In this document: one piece after another, positions 47,799 to 54,404 of the stretch
Layout: each line of letters opens with the position of its first letter
Numbering within the stretch: the stretch's first letter is position 1
DNA from: Cohnella ginsengisoli
GTDB taxonomy: Bacteria; Bacillota; Bacilli; Paenibacillales; Paenibacillaceae
Length of the DNA: 64,000 bases
Direction of reading: 5' to 3'
NCBI RefSeq assembly: GCF_029525555.1
Contig: NZ_JAPDHZ010000003.1
Location: forward strand, 434,001-498,000
The notes under the pieces: model-generated
What the model saw: the letters and a program-made list of their open reading frames with translations, nothing else
Databases searched by the model: none
What the model was told of the DNA's origin: nothing
Translations under genes and position numbers: made by a program

Positions 47799-48515
47799 TT
47801 ATTGGAACAGCTTTTCGTCCAACCGGTCCAAATCCGCTCGAAGAATCTCGAAGTGCTTGCGCATGAAGCGCTTGGCGGATTTGACGTCGCCGTTCTTCAT
47901 CGCCTCGAGAATTTGCCGATGAAGCGGCTCCGTCTCTCTGCCGAAGATCGGCGCGTCGACGGCGTCGATGACTTGCGCGGACCACAGATTTTCCAGATCC
48001 TCGATCGATTGGAACAGCTTCAGCAGAAGCCGGTTGTTAGCGCCTTCATATAAGGTTTTATGGAACAGATAGTCCTCTTGCCGGGGAATTTCTCCCTGCT
48101 CCCGCTTCCGGTCGTACTCCGCGATAATGGCTTCCAGTTGTTCCAGGCAAGCGCCCTGACCTTGGCTCACGATCTGTTCGATGGCGTACTGCTCCATCAT
48201 TTCCCGCAGATCCAATATTTCCAGCAGCGACCTTTTCTCGTTCGAGACGCGCAGCTTTAGATCCGCGATTTCCCCCAGAATCGTTTTCTCGGCTCGAAGA
48301 TACATGCCGCTGCCCGGTTTGATCTCGATCATGCCGTAGCCCTCGAGCTTCTTCATGGCCTCCCGAAACGAAGCCCTGCTGATTTGAAGCTGCTCGCAAA
48401 AGAACCGCTCGGGCGGCAGGCGATCCCCTTGACTTAGGCCGTGGTCCGCGATGTACTTCAGGACTTCCTCCGAAATCGACTCGTGCAGCTTTTGCCGCTT
48501 TAATGGTTTAAGCAA
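47799..48515 (-). CDS. GntR-family (FadR-type) transcriptional regulator
   Basis: 238 residues. N-terminal winged helix (LSQGDRLPPERFFCEQLQIS) and all-helical FCD domain (LLEILDLREMMEQYAIEQIV; DYLFHKTLYEGANNR). TTG 48515 follows AGGAGA. It is the first gene of the minus-strand locus and lies 50 bases before the GH106 gene. FCD-domain repressors usually bind carboxylic acids, such as a sugar acid of this pathway. It probably binds the TTGTCTGACCAA palindrome at its own promoter. Confidence 0.94.
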   Translation of the reverse strand: MLKPLKRQKLHESISEEVLKYIADHGLSQGDRLPPERFFCEQLQISRASFREAMKKLEGYGMIEIKPGSGMYLRAEKTILGEIADLKLRVSNEKRSLLEILDLREMMEQYAIEQIVSQGQGACLEQLEAIIAEYDRKREQGEIPRQEDYLFHKTLYEGANNRLLLKLFQSIEDLENLWSAQVIDAVDAPIFGRETEPLHRQILEAMKNGDVKSAKRFMRKHFEILRADLDRLDEKLFQ

Positions 48516-48549
48516 GAAACCGTATCTCCTATCTGATTAAATTAGTAAG

Positions 48550-48561
48550 TTGTCTGACCAA
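48550..48561 (-). promoter_or_regulatory. Candidate FadR-type operator
   Basis: TTGTCTGACCAA matches the T-GT-AC-A pattern bound by FCD-type GntR repressors and sits at the predicted transcription start, between the -10 box and the TTG start codon. Confidence 0.55.
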
Positions 48562-48570
48562 TTTATTGAT

Positions 48571-48599
48571 AACATATTTGATTTTTAAGGAAGTGTCAA
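48571..48599 (-). promoter_or_regulatory. Sigma-A-type promoter of the rhamnose-type locus
   Basis: On the minus strand TTGACA (48599-48594) and TATGTT (48576-48571) are separated by exactly 17 bases. It is the best promoter at the head of the 21-48.5 kb locus. Confidence 0.75.
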
Positions 48600-48637
48600 T
48601 TGTTTTCTGCGTTTCGCTCGCGTTTGGCCAGCGCATT

Positions 48638-48665
48638 AAAAAACACCGCCCTTGCGGGCGGTGTT
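48638..48665 (-). terminator. Rho-independent terminator
   Basis: On the minus strand a perfect 10-bp stem (48665-48656 with 48651-48642), a 4-nt loop and a run of T. It follows the YhcN-like lipoprotein gene and insulates it from the sugar locus. Confidence 0.9.
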
Positions 48666-48681
48666 ACACGGTCATTTGCGG

Positions 48682-49176
48682 TTAACGAAACGGCGCCGAA
48701 ACGGTTTGTCCGATATCGCGCAGCAGCGTTGCTACATCTTCGGAAAAGTTGCGAACCGGATGCCCGTCCAACGGCTTCATTTGCGAATTCAGGGATTGAA
48801 TACGCGCATGATATTGCTTGTCGGATGTCACGTGAACGGCATAGCCCGGTTCCGAGCGCTCCACCGCTTGGCGCACTTGGTTTTCGACGGTTTTCGCGTT
48901 CTCTCCGTGCTTGACGTCGATGCCGACGATCGCATCCCGGTTGTGTACGAGGACGGTCGCTTTGCTGACGCCCTTGACCGCGTACACGTGTTTGGCGATT
49001 TTGTCCGAAGCCGCCTTATTCGAAGAAGTGCCCGCGCCTTCCTTCAAGACGTTATGATCGGTCGATCCGACATTATGCTCGTAAGGCTTGACCGACTTCG
49101 TTTTCATTTGCCCGCAGCCCGTCATCGACAAGACCAGCATCGCCGACATGAACGCCATTCCCAATGGTTTTAACAA
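48682..49176 (-). CDS. YhcN/YlaJ-family sporulation lipoprotein
   Basis: 164 residues. Lipoprotein signal with lipobox MTGC (LVLSMTGCGQMKTKSVKP), followed by the YhcN/YlaJ domain (DKIAKHVYAVKGVSKATVLV; IVGIDVKHGENAKTVENQVR). Such lipoproteins are found in forespore membranes and spores of Bacillus relatives. TTG 49176 has AGGAGGTGAG 5 bases upstream. It is monocistronic and diverges from the sortase-substrate gene. Confidence 0.92.
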   Translation of the reverse strand: MLKPLGMAFMSAMLVLSMTGCGQMKTKSVKPYEHNVGSTDHNVLKEGAGTSSNKAASDKIAKHVYAVKGVSKATVLVHNRDAIVGIDVKHGENAKTVENQVRQAVERSEPGYAVHVTSDKQYHARIQSLNSQMKPLDGHPVRNFSEDVATLLRDIGQTVSAPFR

Positions 49177-49323
49177 GCTGTCTCACCTCCTGGCCTTTAA
49201 TATGCGTCGTGCGTTCGCCATTCATGCGGCAGAGGTGGAATCATTTCTCGCTTATCTAATCCGATGCGCTTGGACATTTTAATATCGGGGCGGATATCCC
49301 CATCAAACCTCGGGAGGTTCGAC

Positions 49324-49635
49324 ATGAAAAAAACAGTTGCAGCGGTCTTAACGGCATGTATGGTACTAACTGCAGGTTCGGCTGCGTACGCCGCAGCGCC
49401 CGTTGCAGAGAAGAAGCATGAACAAAAAATGCATGCGAAGTCGCTCCACGAAAAAAAGCTGCACCACAAAAAAATGCAAGAGCACAAGCTCAAGGCCAAG
49501 TCCCAAAAAGGTAAAATCATTAAGCCAAAAGCGACAGATAAAGGCAAAAGTCTTCATTCTAAAAGCTTGCGGGCCAAGGATGTTACGAAGCTGCCAAAAA
49601 CCGGTTTCGGCGGCGCTAGCGAGCAAACGGAATAG
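49324..49635 (+). CDS. Small secreted Lys/His-rich protein with LPKTG near its C-terminus
   Basis: 103 residues. A clear Sec signal (MKKTVAAVLTACMVLTAGSA, cleavage near AYAAA) is followed by a very basic stretch of about 60 residues (HEKKLHHKKMQEHKLKAKSQ). LPKTG is at residues 90-94, followed by only FGGASEQTE. The hydrophobic helix and positive tail of ordinary sorting signals are absent. The class F sortase gene lies 39 bases downstream, so this is probably its substrate. ATG 49324 has GGAGG 7 bases upstream. Confidence 0.85.
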   Translation: MKKTVAAVLTACMVLTAGSAAYAAAPVAEKKHEQKMHAKSLHEKKLHHKKMQEHKLKAKSQKGKIIKPKATDKGKSLHSKSLRAKDVTKLPKTGFGGASEQTE

Positions 49636-49639
49636 AAAT

Positions 49640-49666
49640 AAGGAGGGGTATGCGGTGCCCCTCCTT
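49640..49666 (+). promoter_or_regulatory. Hairpin burying a Shine-Dalgarno sequence before the sortase gene
   Basis: AAGGAGGGG (49640-49648) pairs perfectly with CCCCTCCTT (49658-49666), with a 9-nt loop. The only good GGAGG upstream of the sortase ATG is inside this stem, and is far (about 28 bases) from that ATG. It may be a partial terminator or a translational control element. Confidence 0.5.
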
Positions 49667-49674
49667 TATCATTT

Positions 49675-50346
49675 ATGAAAATCATCCTAAAGCTTGCGGT
49701 CGCTATCGTGATCGTTCTCGTCATGGCCAGCTGTTCAGCCCCCGAAGAAGGAGAAAGCCAAGAAAGCCAATCTATACATCGTCGTGATAATCAATTGCTG
49801 GAAATGAAGAACAGACTTTCAGAGGCAACCGATTCAGCCGATACCGATATTATTCATAAACCGTTGGCGCTTCAAAAACCGAAGAAATCCATCGATACAA
49901 AAGGAATCGTTCCGGCGAGAATTTATATCCCAGCTATCGATCTGCATGCAGAAGTCGCACCCGTGAACGTCAAGGATAACGGGCAGATGGACGTACCCAA
50001 AGACGATAAAACCGTTGGATATCTATTAAATGGCGTTTACCCCGGTGCGATCGGAAACGCAGTGATGGATGGACATTATGATAATTATAAAGGCGCCGCC
50101 GTATTCTTTCATTTAAAGCAGCTTCACCAGGGCGATGTGGTTGTCGTTAAAAACAAAGACGGCGGGACGATTGAGTTCGCGGTTGAATCCGTACAATCGT
50201 TTAAAACCACGGAAGCGCCGCTTTCCCGAATCTTCGGAAAAACGGACGAGGCTCGGTTGAACCTGATCACCTGCTCCGGAAAATACAGCCGCTCCAAGAA
50301 AGAGCATCAAGAGCGATTGGTTGTTTTTACGAGAAGGATCGCGTAG
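49675..50346 (+). CDS. Class F sortase, possible lipoprotein
   Basis: 223 residues. The sortase fold spans about 80-220, with catalytic His134 (MDGHYDN), Cys200 (LNLITCSGKYS) and Arg214 (HQERLVVF). The N-terminus is a hydrophobic segment ending MASC at residue 20, a plausible lipobox, so it may be lipid-anchored rather than membrane-spanning. A charged linker (21-75) follows. It is paired with the LPKTG protein upstream, which it probably attaches to the cell envelope or cross-links. A GC hairpin follows the stop. Confidence 0.92.
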   Translation: MKIILKLAVAIVIVLVMASCSAPEEGESQESQSIHRRDNQLLEMKNRLSEATDSADTDIIHKPLALQKPKKSIDTKGIVPARIYIPAIDLHAEVAPVNVKDNGQMDVPKDDKTVGYLLNGVYPGAIGNAVMDGHYDNYKGAAVFFHLKQLHQGDVVVVKNKDGGTIEFAVESVQSFKTTEAPLSRIFGKTDEARLNLITCSGKYSRSKKEHQERLVVFTRRIA

Positions 50347-50372
50347 TTAGAAATACAAAAAACGTAGAAGCA

Positions 50373-50400
50373 AAGCCCCGGCGATTGTTCGCCGGGGCTT
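50373..50400 (+). terminator. Hairpin after the sortase gene
   Basis: Perfect 12-bp GC-rich stem (50373-50384 with 50389-50400) and a 4-nt loop 26 bases after the sortase stop. The T run is poor, so it could be a processing stop as well as a terminator. Confidence 0.65.
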
Positions 50401-50500
50401 GCTCCGGTGGGCAAAAATTTATATCTTGTCCGCCTGACGAGGCCCCTGAATAAGAGGCCGGAACCTGGCGACTGATAGGAGCGATGGGCGCGGGTATCCG
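50401..50500. other. Unassigned, structure-rich intergenic segment
   Basis: No convincing protein frame. It contains GGCCCCTGAATAAGAGGCC (a hairpin with a bulge, about 50441-50459), followed by GGAACCTGGCGACTGATAGG and a GC-rich end. It lies between two terminators pointing at each other. It may be a small RNA or a remnant; I cannot match it to a known RNA class. Confidence 0.3.
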
Positions 50501-50505
50501 TAAAC

Positions 50506-50538
50506 AAAAAAAAAGCCCGAGAGCCTATGCCCCCGGGC
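50506..50538 (-). terminator. Rho-independent terminator
   Basis: On the minus strand GCCCG (50538-50534) pairs with CGGGC (50519-50515), followed by nine T. It serves the helical protein gene at 50555-50893. Confidence 0.75.
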
Positions 50539-50554
50539 GGAGTAAGAGATTTAT

Positions 50555-50893
50555 TTATAGCGTCAACTCAACCTCGCAAAGGGCTTCCGCCAACTTCACT
50601 CCGATTTGATTGCAGTTGCTGAATGCTTGGGTTACTTGGACATCAAGCTCGTTTGCCTCCAATATTGCATTGGAAGCTTTTTCCGCGCTATCAGCAGCTT
50701 GCTTGATCGCTTCACGGCTGGCTTGCGTCAAGCTCTTGTTCATCATTAAATCAGAGGAGGACATAAGCATTTCCACAGCCAACGCAGCCATTTCTGCTGC
50801 ACTATTTGCGGTATATTGCAGTCGAATCGCATGCTGTCTGAGCTGAATCGCTCGTTCATTAATATCTTCCGAACTCTTTCGGGCCTCGTTCAA
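50555..50893 (-). CDS. Helical hypothetical protein, start uncertain
   Basis: At least 112 residues, almost entirely helical and rich in Ala, Glu and Gln (RAIQLRQHAIRLQYTANSAA; IKQAADSAEKASNAILEANE), coiled-coil-like, with no membrane segment. The only normal start is TTG 50893, which has no Shine-Dalgarno. The frame stays open and protein-like upstream (NYTSYKLVGHLTHALNEARK), and a good CGGAGG lies near 50944, but no ATG/GTG/TTG is in frame there. A base change or an unusual start is possible. Function unknown. Confidence 0.6.
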   Translation of the reverse strand: MNEARKSSEDINERAIQLRQHAIRLQYTANSAAEMAALAVEMLMSSSDLMMNKSLTQASREAIKQAADSAEKASNAILEANELDVQVTQAFSNCNQIGVKLAEALCEVELTL

Positions 50894-51094
50894 CGCATGC
50901 GTTAAGTGACCGACGAGTTTATATGACGTATAATTGTCCTCCGATTTGTTTGCTTCTAAACTTTATTGTACTATACAAATAGGATAATAGCTACATAATC
51001 AGGATGTTGCTTTCTTGGAAGAGCCGAAGCACCCGGGCAAATTGTGGGTATCTAGAATGAGCATAGCCATTTTTTCTTTGAGGGAGAGAACTTC

Positions 51095-51262
51095 TTGTAT
51101 CTAGACGATGGCGCGATGCTCCAACAATTACAAGCTCATGCTGAAGATTTACGTAAATGGATTTCATTTTATCAAAAAACTCGTGAAGATTATAGGTTAA
51201 AGCAATACGAAAAATATCTAGCCAATACGCTTGTAGCGATCGATAAATTAATGCATCCGTAA
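51095..51262 (+). CDS. Small 55-residue hypothetical protein
   Basis: TTG 51095, with AGGGAG 8 bases upstream, reads MYLDDGAMLQQLQAHAEDLR and continues KWISFYQKTREDYRLKQYEK to TAA at 51260-51262. It is polar, helical and aromatic-rich, with no signal or membrane helix. The composition is more AT-rich than neighbours. The Shine-Dalgarno and a protein-like sequence support it; no family is recognised. The stretches 50947-51094 and 51263-51362 hold nothing else I can name. Confidence 0.55.
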   Translation: MYLDDGAMLQQLQAHAEDLRKWISFYQKTREDYRLKQYEKYLANTLVAIDKLMHP

Positions 51263-51362
51263 ATCAAGCGGATGAACCGTTTAGAGTACGCATTTCCTTC
51301 CACGAGCCAATATGAAAACGAAAGTTCCCCTACAATCGAATCCTCACCGCTCCGGTAAAAAT

Positions 51363-51393
51363 AAAAAAAATCCCTTATGCATCAAGGGATTTT
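51363..51393 (-). terminator. Terminator of the Glu-Lys-Leu tRNA unit
   Basis: On the minus strand a 10-bp stem (51393-51384 with 51376-51367) and a run of eight T (51370-51363), 14 bases after tRNA-Leu. Confidence 0.88.
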
Positions 51394-51406
51394 GTCATTT
51401 AAGTTA

Positions 51407-51492
51407 TGGTGCGGTCGAGAGGACTCGAACCTCCACGGTATTGCTACCGCCAGCCCCTCAAGCTGGTGCGTCTGCCATTCCGCCACGACCGC
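51407..51492 (-). tRNA. tRNA-Leu (GAG)
   Basis: 86 bases including an encoded CCA. The acceptor GCGGTCG/CGACCGC pairs fully. The anticodon loop CTTGAGG gives GAG, and the long variable arm expected for leucine is present. Third in the minus-strand Glu-Lys-Leu unit. Confidence 0.95.
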
Positions 51493-51583
51493 ATAATAAA
51501 ATTGTTGCTGTTCTCCAAGCGGCAGTGCCGGGGAACTTCTTCGAGCATCTTTCTTACTGTCATCCGATCCTGCTGACCGAAGG

Positions 51584-51659
51584 TGGTGAGCCATGAAGGA
51601 CTCGAACCTTCGACACCCTGATTAAAAGTCAGGTGCTCTACCAACTGAGCTAATGGCTC
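51584..51659 (-). tRNA. tRNA-Lys (TTT)
   Basis: 76 bases with encoded CCA. Acceptor GAGCCAT pairs with ATGGCTC; the anticodon loop is CTTTTAA (TTT) and the T-loop TTCGAGT. Middle gene of the Glu-Lys-Leu unit. Confidence 0.96.
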
Positions 51660-51669
51660 GTACTGAAGT

Positions 51670-51745
51670 TGGTGACCCGTGGGGGGAATCGAACCCCCGT
51701 TACCTCCGTGAAAGGGAGGTGTCTTAACCGCTTGACCAACGGGCC
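51670..51745 (-). tRNA. tRNA-Glu (TTC), one extra base
   Basis: 76 bases with CCA. Acceptor GGCCCGT pairs with ACGGGTC, the anticodon loop is CTTTCAC (TTC), and the T-arm GGGGG-TTCGATT-CCCCC is followed by one unpaired C before the acceptor 3' strand. A normal tRNA has no base there. The extra base falls in the six-G run at plus-strand 51681-51686. Confidence 0.93.
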
Positions 51746-51798
51746 GCATTAGCACCGAATCGCTTGTTCATCGCGATCTCTTTCAGACGACAAAAATG

Positions 51799-51827
51799 AT
51801 TATATAACACGAATCCGGGATTCGCAA
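51799..51827 (-). promoter_or_regulatory. Promoter of the Glu-Lys-Leu tRNA unit
   Basis: On the minus strand TTGCGA (51827-51822) and TATAAT (51804-51799) are 17 bases apart, about 55 bases upstream of tRNA-Glu. It shows this half of the tRNA cluster is transcribed independently. Confidence 0.75.
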
Positions 51828-51896
51828 GTACCTTCGCGCAATTTTTTAAAAGTTTTTTTTGTAGTGTATGCTAAGACCAAGAAAGGGGCGCCATTC

Positions 51897-52839
51897 ATGA
51901 CTCAAATGCTTCTATATAATGAATCGACGCAGCGCGTCGAAGAGACCGAGGTCCGGGTGCCGAATGAAGGCGAAGTCGCCTGGGTGCCGCTGATCGCCGC
52001 CTCGCAGGAGGAGATCGAGCGCGTGCTGCGGGACGTGTTCTGCTGTCACCCGCTCATCGTCGAGGACTGCGTCAAGTTGAACCAGCGCCCCAAGCTCGAC
52101 CGTTACGACAAGCATCTGCTCCTCACGTTCTTCGAGGTCGGGCAGGATTTGACGACGATCGAAATGGAGCATGTCATCGGCCCCAACTACGTCATCACGG
52201 TCGCGCCGCGGTCCGCGAGCTCGGTCGACGCGGCCGAGCGAGACTTCCGCGCCGCGCCGGAGCGGTTCATGAGCTTTTCGGGCGTCCTCCTCTACCGCCT
52301 CCTCGACCGCTGCGTCGACGACTACGCGGACCTGACGGACAAGGTGGAGAACGTGCTGGACAAACATGAGCGGGCGGTCTTCCGCAATCCGCACGTCAAG
52401 ATCGCCGGCGACGTCTTCCGCCTCAAGCGGAAGCTGCATACGGTCAGGCGCATCATGGCCGACGAAAAAGCGGCGCTCGCGCAGCTGACGCATCATCAAT
52501 TCCCTTACACCAGAGCCGAAGCGGACGTTTACTTCATCGACATCTACGATCACGTCTCGCGCGTGCTCGATTCGATCGACGGCTTCCGCGAGTCGCTGTC
52601 CGGCCTCCTCGAGCTTCAGTTGGGCATGAAGTCGGATCGGATGAACGAGATCATGAAGACGCTCACGATCGTCAGCTCCATTTTCCTCCCCCCTGACCTT
52701 CGTCGTCGGCTTGTACGGTATGAACTTCCAAGATATGCCTGAGCTGCATTGGAAATACGGCTATCCCGCCGTGCTTCTGATCATGGTTACGATCGCAGGG
52801 TCGCTCTGGTGGTTCTACAAGCGAAAAAAATGGCTGTAA
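51897..52839 (+). CDS. CorA-type magnesium transporter (frame broken)
   Basis: About 314 residues. A long cytoplasmic domain (MTQMLLYNESTQRVEETEVR; CCHPLIVEDCVKLNQRPKLD) ends in the stalk helix (LLELQLGMKSDRMNEIMKTL). The first membrane helix with the GMN signature (LTFVVGLYGMNFQDMPE) and the second (AVLLIMVTIAGSLWWFYKRK) are in another frame. Removing one base from the six-C run at 52688-52693 restores the family reading frame. ATG 51897 has AAAGGGG upstream. It lies between the two halves of the tRNA cluster. Confidence 0.93.
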
Positions 52840-52926
52840 CGCCCGCGTCCCCCCCCTCGTTTCAACGATCGTCGTATCCGGTTAAGCATGAAGTAATATA
52901 CGGATTCGACAAAGGGGCTATTCGCC

Positions 52927-54189
52927 ATGAACGAACATAAGCTGCACGACGGTACCTTATACTGGCCGAAAACGATGTCCTTCTTCCCGACCTATCCTTC
53001 CCTTCGGGAACGCGCGATGACGCAGGTCGCCATCATTGGCGGCGGGATGACCGGTGCGATCTGCGCGGCAACGCTCGCCGAAGCCGGCATTCCCGCCGTG
53101 CTGGTCGAGGAAAAGCGCGTAGCCTCCGCCAGTACGGCGGCCAACACGGGCCTTATTCAATTTTCCAGCGACATCATGGTGAGCGAGCTGGCCGACCGGA
53201 TCGGCGAAATGGACGCTGTCGCATTCTACGCGCACTGCAGCAAGGCCGTGAACGATCTCGGCCTGCTGGCGGCCGCCATCCCCCAGGACGGCGGCTACCG
53301 CTCGCGCAGCAGTCTCTACTGCGCCGCTTCCGACGCAGACGCTTCCAAGCTGCGCCGGGAGTACCAGATGCTCCGCCGGCACGGCTTGGACGCGGATTGG
53401 GGCTTCCCGGCGGGAGTCGGCCCCGCCTTTAAAGCGCGTTATCCCGCCGCTCTCGTGACGCACGGCGACGCCGAGATCAATCCCGTAAGGCTTGCCAACG
53501 GCTTAATCGCGCAGGCAGCGCGCTGCGGCGTCCGCGTGTACGAGCATACGGGCGTAGCGAACGTACGCAAGAGAGGCGACTGGTTCGTCCTCGCTTGCGA
53601 TGGCGGCGAGATCCTCGCACGTACGGTCGTGCGCGCGACAGGCTACCTCCCCGGCATCGAGGGGGCCGCCGAGAGCGAACCGAACCTTCGCCGGACGTTC
53701 GCGCTGGCGACGCCGCCGAATTCTGTTCCCGACGAATGGAACCGGGACCTGATGATGTGGGAAACGGCGCGTCCCTACTTTTACTTCCGCACGACACCGG
53801 ACGGCCGGATTGTCGCCGGCGGACTGGATGAGGATATGCCGGATCCCTCTACTGGCGAGCGGGCGCTGCGGGAGCGCACCGACAAGCTGCTCGCCGAGCT
53901 TGGGGCGCTGTTCCCGGGCAGCCGCTTCGAGGCCGAGTACGCCTGGTGCGGCGCGTTCGGCGAATCGCCGGACGACCTTCCCTTCATCGGCGAGCATCCG
54001 GAGATGCCAGGACTTTTCCATGCGCTCGGCTATGGCGGCAACGGCACCGTGTACGGCATGCTCGCCGCGAGCATGCTCGTAGCGCACCTGCGGGGGGAGA
54101 CGCACCCGCTCGCCGGGTTGCTGCGGCCGACGCAGGTTAGACGGACCGCTAGTGGAGAGCCTGCTGTCAAAAAAGCGTTTGGGGTTTAA
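52927..54189 (+). CDS. FAD-dependent amino-acid-oxidase-type (DAO) oxidoreductase
   Basis: 420 residues. After a 33-residue lead, MTQVAIIGGGMTGAICAATL and LVEEKRVASASTAANTGLIQ bind FAD. VVRATGYLPGIEG and FIGEHPEMPGLFHALGYGGN are the C-terminal FAD contacts. It belongs to the glycine/D-amino-acid oxidase (DAO) superfamily; the substrate is unknown. ATG 52927 follows AAGGGGC. It is the plus-strand neighbour of corA and lies just before the group II intron, which is on the other strand. Confidence 0.92.
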   Translation: MNEHKLHDGTLYWPKTMSFFPTYPSLRERAMTQVAIIGGGMTGAICAATLAEAGIPAVLVEEKRVASASTAANTGLIQFSSDIMVSELADRIGEMDAVAFYAHCSKAVNDLGLLAAAIPQDGGYRSRSSLYCAASDADASKLRREYQMLRRHGLDADWGFPAGVGPAFKARYPAALVTHGDAEINPVRLANGLIAQAARCGVRVYEHTGVANVRKRGDWFVLACDGGEILARTVVRATGYLPGIEGAAESEPNLRRTFALATPPNSVPDEWNRDLMMWETARPYFYFRTTPDGRIVAGGLDEDMPDPSTGERALRERTDKLLAELGALFPGSRFEAEYAWCGAFGESPDDLPFIGEHPEMPGLFHALGYGGNGTVYGMLAASMLVAHLRGETHPLAGLLRPTQVRRTASGEPAVKKAFGV

Positions 54190-54404
54190 TGCCCGCCACT
54201 GCCGACAGGACTTCATTTTATCCGATTTGCTTCTAATCGAGGTCAGCGAGCGCTTCGCACCGTGCGTTGCGAGGCGTTTGTTGCTAAATGAGACTTGTTC
54301 GTCGTTTTGGCGTTTCGCGTGGGGAATTTAGTTCTGGTCGAGACTTGATCGAAGTTTTGGCGACCCGAGTGAGGAATTCGTTTCCGACCGGACCGACCAG
54401 TGCA

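Noticed and set aside
50340..50420. c-di-GMP (GEMM) riboswitch around GCAAAGCCCC
   Set aside because: Only the GCAAAGCC string resembles the motif; the second conserved half and a downstream regulated gene are missing. The segment forms a simple 12-bp hairpin after the sortase gene.
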